Assembly: GCF_000344805.1 (NCBI RefSeq)
Contig: NC_020453.1
Coordinates: forward strand, 5,861,001-5,925,000
DNA from: Bradyrhizobium oligotrophicum S58
Lineage (GTDB): Bacteria; Pseudomonadota; Alphaproteobacteria; Rhizobiales; Xanthobacteraceae
Reading direction: 5' to 3'
DNA: 64,000 nucleotides
The notes below the pieces were generated by a model, which made no database searches, was not told the DNA's origin, and saw nothing but the letters and a program-made list of their open reading frames with translations. Position 1 is the stretch's first letter, and each line of letters opens with the position of its first letter. The translations under genes were made by a program, and so were the position numbers. Shown piece by piece: positions 52,235-60,830 of the stretch.

Positions 52235-53797
52235 ATGTTTCTGTCCTCACGGGGGCGGGTCCTGCAACGCCGCGCGGCGGCTGCACCGCTCGGCCTCATC
52301 GGGGGCAGCATGCTGCTCGCATCCTGCGCCATGGGACCGGACTTCATGTCACCCGATGCGCCGGCCGTGACCGGCTATGTGACCGGAAATCGGCTCGGCC
52401 CGACTGCCGACGCATCGACGCCAGGCGGCGCGGTCCAGAGCTTCGCATCAGGACACGACCTGCCGGGCACCTGGTGGGCACTGTTTCATTCGCGGCAGAT
52501 CAACGCCTTCGTCGAAGAGGCGATTCGCAACCATCCCGACATCGAGGCCGCGCAATTTGCGCTGCGCGCCGCGCGCGAGAATGCACTGTCGCAACAGGGT
52601 TCGCTGTTTCCGCAGGTGAGCGCCAACGGATCGGCCGAGCGCACGCAGGCCTCGACCACCCAGAACGGGCAATGGCCCGGCCAGACCTCGCTCTACACGC
52701 TCTACGGCAGCTCGGTCAGCGTCAGCTATGCGCTCGATTTGTGGGGCGGCACGCGGCGCCAGGTCGAGGCGCTGCAGGCGCAGGCCGACTACCAGGCGTT
52801 CAAGATGGAAGCGACCTATCTGGCGCTGACCGCCAATGTGGTGACCGCTGCGATCACCGACGCCTCGCTGCGCGACCAGATCGCGGCGACCGAAGAGATC
52901 ATCAAGGCCGAAACCGATCAGCTCGGCCGCATCCAGCGCCAGTTCGACGTCGGCGCCATCTCCAAATCCGACGTGCTGTCCCAGGAGGCGACGCTGGCGC
53001 AGGCCAAGGCGACCTTGGCCCCGCTGCAGAAGCAACTGGCGCAGCAGCGCAATCAGCTGATGGCCTATCTCGGCCGGCTGCCGAGCCAGGATCGCGGCGA
53101 GCACGTGACGCTCGCGGAGCTGAAGCTGCCGCGCAAGCTGCCGGTGTCGCTGCCCTCCTCGCTCGTGCGTCAGCGTCCCGACATCCGCCAGGCCGAGGCG
53201 ACCTTGCATCAGGCCACCGCGACGGTCGGCGTCGGCATCGCCAACCTGCTGCCGCAGGTGACCTTGTCCGGCAGCTACGGCGCGAGCGGACCGGAACGAT
53301 TGTTCTCGCCGACGACGCTGGTGTGGGATGCGGCCTCGAGCGTCAGCCAGAAGCTGATCGACGGCGGCGCGCTCTATCACACCAAGGAGGCCAATGTCGC
53401 GAGCTTCGAGCAGGACCTGTCGCTCTACAAGAGCGCGGTCATCACCGCGTTCCAGAACGTCTCCGACTCGCTGCGCGCCATCCAGTATGACGCCGAGGCG
53501 TTGAAAGCCCAGGCTGCCGCCGAGAAGGCCACCGCCGACAGCCTGACCATGGCGATCGAGCAGTTCAAGAGCGGCGCCGTGCCCTACGCCAACGTCATCA
53601 CCGCGCAGCAATCCTACCTCAACGCGCGCGTCTCGCGCATCAAGTCGCAGGCCACGCGCTTCACCGACACCGCGGCGCTGTTCCAGGCGCTCGGCGGCGG
53701 CTGGTGGAATCGCCAGGATGAGACCCCGGCGGCGCTGCCCCGCGCCAATCCCGGCTATTTCGCCGGCCCCAATCATACGATCCAGGAAGCAATGTAA
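52235..53797 (+). CDS. RND efflux outer-membrane lipoprotein (TolC/OprM family)
   Basis: 520 residues: lipoprotein leader with LLASC (Cys about 31), then two outer-membrane efflux domains (WWALFHSRQINAFVEEAIRNHPDIEAAQ..., ISKSDVLSQEATLAQAKATLAPLQKQLAQQRNQLMAYLG, VRQRPDIRQAEATLHQATATVGVGIANLLPQVTLSGSYG). It forms the trimeric outer-membrane channel for the pump. ATG 52235 has AAGGATG at a good distance; an ATG at 52217 is also possible. Its stop overlaps the start of the adaptor gene by 1 nt. Confidence 0.92.
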   Translation: MFLSSRGRVLQRRAAAAPLGLIGGSMLLASCAMGPDFMSPDAPAVTGYVTGNRLGPTADASTPGGAVQSFASGHDLPGTWWALFHSRQINAFVEEAIRNHPDIEAAQFALRAARENALSQQGSLFPQVSANGSAERTQASTTQNGQWPGQTSLYTLYGSSVSVSYALDLWGGTRRQVEALQAQADYQAFKMEATYLALTANVVTAAITDASLRDQIAATEEIIKAETDQLGRIQRQFDVGAISKSDVLSQEATLAQAKATLAPLQKQLAQQRNQLMAYLGRLPSQDRGEHVTLAELKLPRKLPVSLPSSLVRQRPDIRQAEATLHQATATVGVGIANLLPQVTLSGSYGASGPERLFSPTTLVWDAASSVSQKLIDGGALYHTKEANVASFEQDLSLYKSAVITAFQNVSDSLRAIQYDAEALKAQAAAEKATADSLTMAIEQFKSGAVPYANVITAQQSYLNARVSRIKSQATRFTDTAALFQALGGGWWNRQDETPAALPRANPGYFAGPNHTIQEAM

Positions 53798-54912
53798 TGA
53801 CCAAGCGCATGACGATCATGCTGGCCGTCATGGCCGTTCTGTTCGGCGGCCTCTACGGCTTCCAGACCTTCAAGGGCATCATGATTGCCAAGGCGATCGG
53901 CGCCATGGCCAATCCGCCGCAGACGGTTTCGACCGTGGTTGCGGAGACGGCGCCGTGGCGCTCCAACCTCACGGCGGTCGGCTCACTGCGCGCCGTCAAT
54001 GGCGCCGACCTGGCGCTGCAGGCCGCAGGCATCGTGCAGAGCATCCAGTTCAATTCGGGCGACAGCGTCGAATCCGGCCAGCAATTGCTGCAACTGGTTG
54101 CCACCGACGACGTCGCCAAGCTGCAATCGCTGCAGGCCACCGCAGAGAACGCCGCCATCGTCGTCAAGCGCGACGAGGAACAGATCAAGTTCAACGCCGT
54201 GAGCCAGGCCACGCTGGACAGCGACCGCGCCAACCTCAAGAACGCGCAGGCGCTGGTGGCGCAGCAGAAGGCGATCGTCGAGCAGAAGACCTTGAAGGCG
54301 CCGTTCGCCGGCCGGCTCGGCATCCGCGCCGTCGATCTCGGGCAGTTCCTCAGCGCCGGCACGACCATCGTGACACTGCAGAGTCTCGACCCGATCTTCG
54401 TCGACTTCTATCTGCCACAGCAATCGCTCGCCGACATCCGCATCGGCCAGGACGTCGGCGTTTCAGTCGATTCATTTCCCGGAGAGCGCTTCAAAGGCGA
54501 GATCTCGGCGATCAACGCCAAGGTCGATTCCACCAGCCGCAACGTCCAGGTCCGCGCCACCCTGCACAACAACGCCGCCCGGCTGCTGCCGGGCATGTTC
54601 GCCAAGGTCGAGATCGCGACCGGCAAGCCTGAGCAATTGGTCAACGTGCCGCTGACGGCCATGGTCAGCAATCCCTATGGCGACCTCGTCTACATCGTCG
54701 ATGATCTCAAGGACGGACTTGGCAAGGCGAGGCAGATGTTCGTGAAGAGCAAGCCGGCCAAGGGCGACCGTGTCGCGATCACCGACGGCGTCAAGCCGGG
54801 CGAGACGGTCGTGATCGCAGGCCAGCTGAAGCTGCGCAATGGCAGCCCGCTCAAGATCGACAATTCGCACGTCCCGGTCGCCGAAGCCGCACCCGACGTC
54901 GTCGACCAGTAA
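53797..54912 (+). CDS. RND efflux periplasmic adaptor (MFP/HlyD family)
   Basis: 371 residues: N-terminal anchoring helix (MLAVMAVLFGGLYGFQTF), lipoyl-like halves (GSLRAVNGADLALQAAGIVQSI; TLKAPFAGRLGIRAVDLGQFLSAGTTIVTLQ), a coiled-coil hairpin between them and a beta-barrel end. It bridges the inner-membrane pump and the outer-membrane channel. Joined to its neighbours with a 1-nt overlap upstream and a 34-nt gap downstream. Confidence 0.92.
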   Translation: MTKRMTIMLAVMAVLFGGLYGFQTFKGIMIAKAIGAMANPPQTVSTVVAETAPWRSNLTAVGSLRAVNGADLALQAAGIVQSIQFNSGDSVESGQQLLQLVATDDVAKLQSLQATAENAAIVVKRDEEQIKFNAVSQATLDSDRANLKNAQALVAQQKAIVEQKTLKAPFAGRLGIRAVDLGQFLSAGTTIVTLQSLDPIFVDFYLPQQSLADIRIGQDVGVSVDSFPGERFKGEISAINAKVDSTSRNVQVRATLHNNAARLLPGMFAKVEIATGKPEQLVNVPLTAMVSNPYGDLVYIVDDLKDGLGKARQMFVKSKPAKGDRVAITDGVKPGETVVIAGQLKLRNGSPLKIDNSHVPVAEAAPDVVDQ

Positions 54913-54946
54913 TCGCGTCAGCCTCCGACCGACAGAGCCATCCCCC

Positions 54947-57900
54947 ATGCGTTTCACAGACATCTTCATCCGCCGGCCGGTGCTGGCGCTGGTCGTCAGC
55001 GCGCTGATCCTCGTGCTCGGCCTGCGCTCGATGACGACGCTGGCGATCCTGCAATATCCGCGCACGCAGAACGCCATCGTCACGGTGAGCACCGCCTATG
55101 CCGGTGCCGATAGCGACATCATCGCCGGCTTCATCACGACGCCGCTCGAGAATGCGATCGCCCAGGCCAACGGCATCGACTACATGACCTCGAGCAGCGT
55201 CACCGGCAGCAGCACCATCACGGTCAACCTGCGGCTCAACTATGATTCCGGCAAGGCGATGACCGAGATCAACGCCAAGGTGAACTCGGTCCTGAACCAG
55301 CTGCCGACCGGTACGCAACAGCCGACCCTGACCTTGAAGGTCGGCCAGACCATCGACGCGATGTATATCGGCTACGCCAGCGACGTGCTGGCGCCGAACC
55401 AGATCACCGACTATCTGACGCGCGTGGTGCAGCCGAAGCTGCAGGCCGTCTCGGGGGTGCAGACGGCCGAACTGCTCGGCGCCAAGAAATTCGCGCTGCG
55501 CGCCTGGCTCGATCCCGACAAGCTCGCCGCCTACGGCCTGACCGCGACCGACGTGTCGACGGCGCTGTCGGGCAACGACTACATCTCCGGGCTCGGCACC
55601 ACCAAGGGCCGCCTGGTGCAGGTCGATCTCGCCGCGGCAACGAATCTTCATTCTTTGGAGCAGTATCGCAACCTGGTCGTGAAGCAGGTCAACGGCGCCA
55701 TCATCCGCCTGCGCGATGTCGCGAGCGTCACGCTCGGCAATGACGACTACGATTCGGCGACCCGCTTCAACGGCAGGACCGCGGTCTATATCGGCATCCA
55801 GGTGGCGCCGACCGCCAACCTGCTCGACGTGATCAACGGCGTGAAGGCGATCCTTCCCGAGCTGCAGCGGCAGCTGCCGAACGGCATCAGCAGCGAGATC
55901 CTCTACGACTCCACCGATTTCGTGAACTCGTCGATCGACGAGGTGATCCATACCCTGGTGGAAGCGATCGGAATCGTGATCGTCGTCGTGTTCATGTTCT
56001 TAGGATCGTGGCGCTCGGTGCTGATCCCGGTGATCGCGATTCCGCTGTCGCTGATCGGCACCTTCGGCCTGATGCTGCTGATGGGCTTCTCCATCAACCT
56101 GCTGACCTTGCTCGCCCTGGTGCTCGCGATCGGCCTCGTCGTCGATGACGCCATCATCGTGGTGGAAAGCGTTCACCGCCTGATCGACGAGGGCGTGGCG
56201 CCGGTCGAGGCTGCGATCCAGTCGGCGCGCGCGCTGGCGAGCCCGATCATCGCCATGACGGTCGTGCTGATCGCGGTCTATGTGCCCGTCGGCTTCCAGG
56301 GCGGCCTCACCGGCGCGCTGTTCACCGAGTTCGCCTTCACGCTCGCCGGCGCCGTCACGGTCTCGGCGGTGATCGCGCTGACGCTGTCGCCGATGAACTG
56401 CGCCTGGCTGTTGCGCCGGACCGAGCGCGATGCGACCACGCTCGAGGCGCGGCTCGTGAGGACGATCGACCACGTGCTCGAACGGCTCGCGCACGGCTAT
56501 CGCCGCGCGCTCGAAAGCGTGTTCACCACCAAGCCGGTGGTCGTGGTGTTCGCGCTGCTGCTGCTGGCGATGATCCCATGGCTCTATGTCAGCTCGACCA
56601 GCGAGCTCGCGCCCGACGAGGACCAGGGCATCGTGCTGTCGCTGACCAACTCGGCGCCGTCGGCCACGCTCGATCAGCGCCAGTTCTACGGCCAGCAGCT
56701 GTTTGGCCTGATCGCGCAGCGGCCGGAGACGCGCACCGTGTTCCAGATCGACACCCCGACGCAGGCCATCGGCGGCTGGGTCCTGAAGCCGTGGGATGAG
56801 CGCAAGGCGACGACCAAGACCCTGCAGCCGGAGTTCCAGCAACTGCTGAACGGAATCGCCGGCGCGCGCTCGGTCGCGTTCCAGCCCTCGCCGCTGCCGG
56901 GCAGCAACGGCCTGCCGATCCAGTTCGTCATCGGCACCACCGGCGCGTTCTCGGAGCTCAACGACGTGTCGCGCGATTTCATGACCAAGGCGCTGGCGAG
57001 CGGTCAGTTCATCTTTCTCGACAGCGATTTGAAGATCGACAAGCCGCAGACCACGGTGGTGTTCGACCGCGACAAGGCCGCCGACCTCGGCCTCAAGATG
57101 AGCGATCTCGGCGGCGCGCTCGCGACCATGCTGGGCGGCAACTATCTCGACTATTTCAGCCTGGAGGGCCGCTCCTACAAGGTGATCCCCCAGGTCCGGC
57201 AGAACGACCGGCTGACGGATGGACAGCTGCTGGACTATTCGATCCGCACCGGCGGCAATGCCATGGTGCCGCTGTCGACCGTCGCCCGACTTGAGCACAA
57301 GACGATCCCGGAACAGCTCAATCACTTCCAGCAGATCAACGCCGCGACGATTTCCGGCGTGGCAATGCCGGGCGTGGCGATGGGCGACGCCCTCGCCAAG
57401 CTGAAGGAGATCGCGACGTCGCTGCCATCGGGCTATTCGATCGATTACGGCGGCGCGTCGCGGCAGCTGGAGAAGGAATCCGGCGGCTTCGTCACCACCT
57501 TCGTGTTCGCGCTGATCATCATCTTCCTGGCGCTGGCTGCCTTGTTCAACAGCTTCCTCGATCCGATCATCATCCTGGTGTCGGTGCCGATGTCGCTGGC
57601 CGGCGCGCTGATCTTCATCAGCCTTGGCATCGGGGGCGCCAGCATCAACATCTACACTCAGGTCGGCCTGGTCACCCTGATGGGCCTCGTCAGCAAGCAC
57701 GGCATCCTGATGGTGGAGGTTGCCAACGAGCTGCGCGAGCACGGCAAGGACCGCACCGAGGCCATCATCGAGGCGGCGACCGTGCGGCTGCGGCCGATCC
57801 TGATGACGACGGCCGCCATGGTGCTCGGCGTGATCCCGTTGATCACCGCGAGCGGCGCCGGCGCCGTGTCGCGCTTCAACATGGGCCTCGTGATCGCCAC

Positions 57901-58021
57901 CGGCCTCAGCATCGGCACCCTGTTCACGCTGTTCGTGGTCCCCGTCGCCTACGCGCTGATCGCCCATCGCGGCACGGCGCACCAGGCAGCGGCCGGACAT
58001 GCGGTGGCGGCCACGCCATAA
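54947..58021 (+). CDS. RND efflux inner-membrane pump (HAE1 family)
   Basis: 1024 residues with 12 helices and two large periplasmic loops. N-terminus FTDIFIRRPVLALVVSALILVLGL is the RND signature; the proton-relay aspartates are in GLVVDDAIIVVESVHR, and GLVSKHGILMVEVANELRE is the second-half motif. It extrudes drugs, detergents or metabolites using the proton gradient. It starts 34 nt behind the adaptor gene. Regulation is probably by the divergent TetR; the PadR gene downstream could add a second layer. Confidence 0.95.
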   Translation: MRFTDIFIRRPVLALVVSALILVLGLRSMTTLAILQYPRTQNAIVTVSTAYAGADSDIIAGFITTPLENAIAQANGIDYMTSSSVTGSSTITVNLRLNYDSGKAMTEINAKVNSVLNQLPTGTQQPTLTLKVGQTIDAMYIGYASDVLAPNQITDYLTRVVQPKLQAVSGVQTAELLGAKKFALRAWLDPDKLAAYGLTATDVSTALSGNDYISGLGTTKGRLVQVDLAAATNLHSLEQYRNLVVKQVNGAIIRLRDVASVTLGNDDYDSATRFNGRTAVYIGIQVAPTANLLDVINGVKAILPELQRQLPNGISSEILYDSTDFVNSSIDEVIHTLVEAIGIVIVVVFMFLGSWRSVLIPVIAIPLSLIGTFGLMLLMGFSINLLTLLALVLAIGLVVDDAIIVVESVHRLIDEGVAPVEAAIQSARALASPIIAMTVVLIAVYVPVGFQGGLTGALFTEFAFTLAGAVTVSAVIALTLSPMNCAWLLRRTERDATTLEARLVRTIDHVLERLAHGYRRALESVFTTKPVVVVFALLLLAMIPWLYVSSTSELAPDEDQGIVLSLTNSAPSATLDQRQFYGQQLFGLIAQRPETRTVFQIDTPTQAIGGWVLKPWDERKATTKTLQPEFQQLLNGIAGARSVAFQPSPLPGSNGLPIQFVIGTTGAFSELNDVSRDFMTKALASGQFIFLDSDLKIDKPQTTVVFDRDKAADLGLKMSDLGGALATMLGGNYLDYFSLEGRSYKVIPQVRQNDRLTDGQLLDYSIRTGGNAMVPLSTVARLEHKTIPEQLNHFQQINAATISGVAMPGVAMGDALAKLKEIATSLPSGYSIDYGGASRQLEKESGGFVTTFVFALIIIFLALAALFNSFLDPIIILVSVPMSLAGALIFISLGIGGASINIYTQVGLVTLMGLVSKHGILMVEVANELREHGKDRTEAIIEAATVRLRPILMTTAAMVLGVIPLITASGAGAVSRFNMGLVIATGLSIGTLFTLFVVPVAYALIAHRGTAHQAAAGHAVAATP

Positions 58022-58086
58022 CGAAGTAAAAATATAAGCTAACTCAAAGCATTACATGAAAACCCGGAGCTTCGCGCCGATCGGCA

Positions 58087-58119
58087 TTGACAAACGAAAT
58101 ACTAAAACGATATATCGTT
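58087..58119 (+). promoter_or_regulatory. PadR promoter with overlapping operator
   Basis: TTGACA (58087-58092) and ATATAT (58110-58115) have a 17-bp spacer, a near-consensus sigma-70 promoter. A perfect 14-bp palindrome, AACGATATATCGTT (58106-58119), covers the -10 element. This suggests autorepression by the PadR protein starting at 58144. Confidence 0.72.
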
Positions 58120-58143
58120 CGTGCACAACGGAGATCATATCGT

Positions 58144-58848
58144 ATGAGACATCATCATCATTGGACATTCGGCCGCCCGGGTTGGGACGACGATCGCGAG
58201 CATCGTGGCTGGCGTCATCGCCGCCACCCTGAGAGCCGACACGGCTTCGACGAGGCCGGCGAGGACGTTCGTCTTGCCGGCCGCGGCCCCGGCTTCGGCC
58301 GCCACCGCGGACCCGGCCTGTTCGAAGGCGACGGCCGCCGCGGTGGTCGTGAGGAGTTCGGGCGCGGCGGCGGCGGACGGTTCTTCGGCCCCGGCGACCT
58401 GCGCAGCCTGCTGCTGTGGCTGATCGGCGAGAAGCCGCGCCATGGCTATGAGCTGATCAAGGCGGTCGAGCAGCTGGTCGGCGGCGCCTACTCGCCGAGC
58501 CCCGGCTCGGTCTATCCGATCCTCAGCCTGCTCGAGGACATGGGCCAGATCGAAGCGGCGTCGGCCGAGGGCGGCAAGAAGCTGTTCGCCATCACCGACG
58601 CCGGACGCGCGGCGCTGAAGGACGACGCGGCGGCGATCGAGGGCCTGCTCAGCCGGATGCGCATCATGGCGCGCACCATGGGCGGCATGCGCCCGCCCGA
58701 GCAGGTGCTGCAGACCGTGCAGACGCTGAAGATGGCGCTCAAGATGCACCGCCCCGGCTGGAGCGAGGCAGAAGCGAAGCGCGTCAGCGACATCCTCACC
58801 CGCGCCATCGCCGAGATCCAGGGCGACGACGACGGCGCCGCGACCTGA
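58144..58848 (+). CDS. PadR-family regulator with His- and Gly/Arg-rich N-terminal extension
   Basis: 234 residues. A PadR winged helix lies at about 86-165 (DLRSLLLWLIGEKPRHGYELIKAVEQLVGGAYSPSPGSVYPILSLLEDMG) and a C-terminal dimerisation helix follows. Before it is an extension of about 80 residues starting MRHHHHWTFGRPGW and rich in Arg, Gly, His and Asp, probably disordered and possibly metal-binding. GGAG lies a few nt upstream of ATG 58144. A palindrome overlapping the promoter suggests autoregulation. Lies 122 nt behind the RND pump gene; DUF3861 gene follows by 29 nt. Confidence 0.9.
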   Translation: MRHHHHWTFGRPGWDDDREHRGWRHRRHPESRHGFDEAGEDVRLAGRGPGFGRHRGPGLFEGDGRRGGREEFGRGGGGRFFGPGDLRSLLLWLIGEKPRHGYELIKAVEQLVGGAYSPSPGSVYPILSLLEDMGQIEAASAEGGKKLFAITDAGRAALKDDAAAIEGLLSRMRIMARTMGGMRPPEQVLQTVQTLKMALKMHRPGWSEAEAKRVSDILTRAIAEIQGDDDGAAT

Positions 58849-58877
58849 CCACTCTGCCATCTGTGAGGAGCCAAGAG

Positions 58878-59180
58878 ATGCCCCACGCCTACGCCATCGA
58901 AGTGACCGACATCAGCCCACGCACCGACGACCGCGTGGGACCGAGCTACGACTTCACCTTCACCAACCATGACGATCTCAACGAGATCGTCGCCCGCTTC
59001 CAGCGCCGCGACCTGTTCGACCACAATGAGAGCAAGGCCTTCGTCACCGGGCTCAAGCTGCTCGGCGGCGTGATGCTGAACCATCGCGCCGAGCCGCTGT
59101 TCGCCGAGTTCGCACCGGCGTTCAAGCAGTTCATGAAGACGCTGAAATCGGGCGCGAAGCCGCAGGAGGCGCAGGCGTAA
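58878..59180 (+). CDS. DUF3861-family protein
   Basis: 100 residues, acidic and soluble, without leader or membrane segment; YAIEVTDISPRTDDRVGPSYDFTFTNHDDL and LKLLGGVMLNHRAEPLFAEFAPAFKQFMKTL match the DUF3861 family as I recall it. Function unknown. GAGGAG lies 8 nt before ATG 58878. Probably co-transcribed with the PadR gene. Confidence 0.78.
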   Translation: MPHAYAIEVTDISPRTDDRVGPSYDFTFTNHDDLNEIVARFQRRDLFDHNESKAFVTGLKLLGGVMLNHRAEPLFAEFAPAFKQFMKTLKSGAKPQEAQA

Positions 59181-59218
59181 CGTCTGGCAATTTGAGTCGG
59201 GCACGCGCCTTTCGAACG

Positions 59219-59366
59219 GTGCGCTCCCTCTCCCCGTTCTTCACGGGGAGAAGGTTGGGGTGAGGGGCAGCCGCACGGGAAGTGTTGGTGGTGAGACCTG
59301 TACCCCCTCACCCGGATTGCATCTGCGATGCAATCCGACCTCTCCCCGCAGGCGGGGAGAGGTGAG
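59219..59366 (-). repeat. Dispersed intergenic repeat, copy B (inverted relative to copy A)
   Basis: About 148 bp. Read on the minus strand it runs through CGGGGAGAGGTCGGATTGCA, the palindrome GATTGCATC/GATGCAATC, GTGAGGGGGTACAGGT, and ends in GAACGGGGAGAGGGAGCGCA, the same order as copy A (25583-25711) with a longer middle. It lies between the DUF3861 gene and the ligAB terminator; the rest of 59181-59510 shows no gene. Confidence 0.8.
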
Positions 59367-59440
59367 CCGACCAAGCCGTGAGATGTGGGCTCAAGTCAAA
59401 CATCTGAGTGGTCGGACAACCCACTTTAGCTCGTCAGCTC

Positions 59441-59478
59441 GTAACGAAAAGCGCGCGGGACATCTGGCCCGCGCGCTT
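59441..59478 (-). terminator. Rho-independent terminator of ligAB
   Basis: AAGCGCGCGGG (59449-59459) and CCCGCGCGCTT (59468-59478) form a perfect 11-bp stem with an 8-nt loop. Read on the minus strand the stem is followed by TTTCGTTACG, a short U-rich tail, 33 nt beyond the ligB stop. Confidence 0.8.
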
Positions 59479-59510
59479 GTTCCTTCTTGAAATGCCGCAA
59501 CGATGCGCCG

Positions 59511-60350
59511 CTAGCCCGCCGGCTCCAGCACCATCAGCCCCGTCGCGGTGTTTGAGATCGGGATGTGATAGTTGGCGTGCTCCTTGCGCACCTTCTCCGG
59601 CAAGGTGCCGCGCGCGACCATCCAGTTCAGGAGCTCGACGCCCTGGGTGCCCGACAGTTCGACCAGCTCGGCCGTCGAGTATTTCGTCGCCCAGGCCGGG
59701 TCGTCGACCATGCTGGCCATGAACTTCTCGTCGAAATCCTTGTTGATGAAGCCGGCGCGCTCGCCGTCGAGCTGGTGCGACAGCCCGCCGGTGCCCATGA
59801 CGACAACGCGCTGATCCCCAGGCCAGGACTCGATCGCCCGCGCCAGCGCCTGGCCGAGCTTGTAGCAGCGCGCGGCCGAGGGCAGCGGCGCCTGCACGGT
59901 GTTGACGACGACGGGCACCACCCGCACCGGCCATTTCTGGTCGGGCCAGCACAGCGCCATCGGCAGCGTGAAGGCGTGATCGACCGCCATCTCCTGGCAG
60001 GTCGTGAGATCGAAATCTTCCTTCACCAGATGCTCGATCAGGTGCCACGACAATTCGCTGTCGCCCTGGAACGGCGCGGTCTGGGGAATGCCCCAGCCTT
60101 CGTCGGCATTGCTGTAGCTGTCGGCCGCGCCGATCGCGAAGGTCGGCATCTTGTCGAGGAAGAAGTTCAGGCCGTGGTCGTTGTAGACGAGCACGACGAC
60201 ATCCGGCTTCACCTTGGCGAGCCATTCGCGCACATGCGGGAAACCGTCGAAGAACGGCTTCCAATACGGATCCTGCTGCAGCCCCTTGGCGATCGCGCCG
60301 CCAATGGCCGGAACGTGGGAGGTGGTGATGCAACCGACGATCTTTGCCAT
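59511..60350 (-). CDS. ligB: Extradiol ring-cleavage dioxygenase beta subunit (LigB type)
   Basis: 279 residues of the class III extradiol dioxygenase fold. Iron ligand His12 lies in CITTSHVPAIGGAI and His59 in VYNDHGLNFF, matching protocatechuate 4,5-dioxygenase beta; the catalytic His lies further on in MAVDHAFTLPM. It cleaves protocatechuate or gallate between carbons 4 and 5 with O2. Start 60350; 5 nt behind ligA. Whether the substrate is protocatechuate, gallate or a relative cannot be told; no ligC or other pathway gene adjoins. Confidence 0.9.
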   Translation of the reverse strand: MAKIVGCITTSHVPAIGGAIAKGLQQDPYWKPFFDGFPHVREWLAKVKPDVVVLVYNDHGLNFFLDKMPTFAIGAADSYSNADEGWGIPQTAPFQGDSELSWHLIEHLVKEDFDLTTCQEMAVDHAFTLPMALCWPDQKWPVRVVPVVVNTVQAPLPSAARCYKLGQALARAIESWPGDQRVVVMGTGGLSHQLDGERAGFINKDFDEKFMASMVDDPAWATKYSTAELVELSGTQGVELLNWMVARGTLPEKVRKEHANYHIPISNTATGLMVLEPAG

Positions 60351-60355
60351 GACGA

Positions 60356-60709
60356 TTACCCCCTGGCCGCCAGCAGCTTGGCCTTGAACTGCTCTTTCGT
60401 CAGCCCGGTCTGCTGCGCGCCGATATCCTGCATGTCGAGCCCGAAAATGCCGGCGAATTTGGCGAGGTAATAGGCGTTGCCGCCGGCCTCGATCAGCTCG
60501 AGCACGTTGCGATGTCGGATCGCGTCGCGTTGCTGGGCGTTGAGGCCAAACTTCGCACAATAGCCGTCCTCGTCGGCGACGAACGCCTTGCGGTTGGCGG
60601 CATCGTTGAACGAGTAGCACATCTTGTTGAGCGCATAGCCCTTGCGGGCCTGCTCGCCGTCGAAAATGGTGGTGCCGGGCACGGGCTGCCGGGCTGACGT
60701 GGTGGACAT
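60356..60709 (-). CDS. ligA: Extradiol ring-cleavage dioxygenase alpha subunit (LigA type)
   Basis: 117 residues, all-helical, similar to protocatechuate 4,5-dioxygenase alpha: FDGEQARKGYALNKMCYSFNDAANRKAFVADEDGYCAKFGL, RDAIRHRNVLELIEAGGNAYYLAKFAGIFGLDMQDIGAQQTG. This subunit caps the active site of LigB. GGGGAGG lies 6 nt before ATG 60709. The promoter must lie in the 121 bp to the divergent LysR start, where a consensus FNR/FixK box is found. Confidence 0.92.
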   Translation of the reverse strand: MSTTSARQPVPGTTIFDGEQARKGYALNKMCYSFNDAANRKAFVADEDGYCAKFGLNAQQRDAIRHRNVLELIEAGGNAYYLAKFAGIFGLDMQDIGAQQTGLTKEQFKAKLLAARG

Positions 60710-60744
60710 CGAAACCTCCCCTGTGATGCTTTGAACCGTCGCGT

Positions 60745-60758
60745 TTGATCTGGATCAA
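60745..60758. promoter_or_regulatory. Consensus FNR/FixK box between ligA and its LysR regulator
   Basis: TTGATCTGGATCAA is a perfect FNR/FixK half-site pair. Its centre, 60751.5, is 79 bp upstream of the LysR ATG, so a class II start would fall near 60793, giving a 38-nt leader. It is 42 bp from the ligA start, too near for class II activation of ligA with its ribosome-binding site, but well placed to block the ligA promoter. Confidence 0.72.
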
Positions 60759-60830
60759 ATACAGCGCGTTCCATGCCGCCAGTATCGCCTGATGACACAA
60801 CCAATAAAGGCCGCGCGACCGATCTGATCC

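Noticed and set aside
58144..58161. MRHHHH as a cloning tag
   Set aside because: It lies in natural promoter context with a long His/Gly/Arg-rich extension after it; no vector sequence is present.
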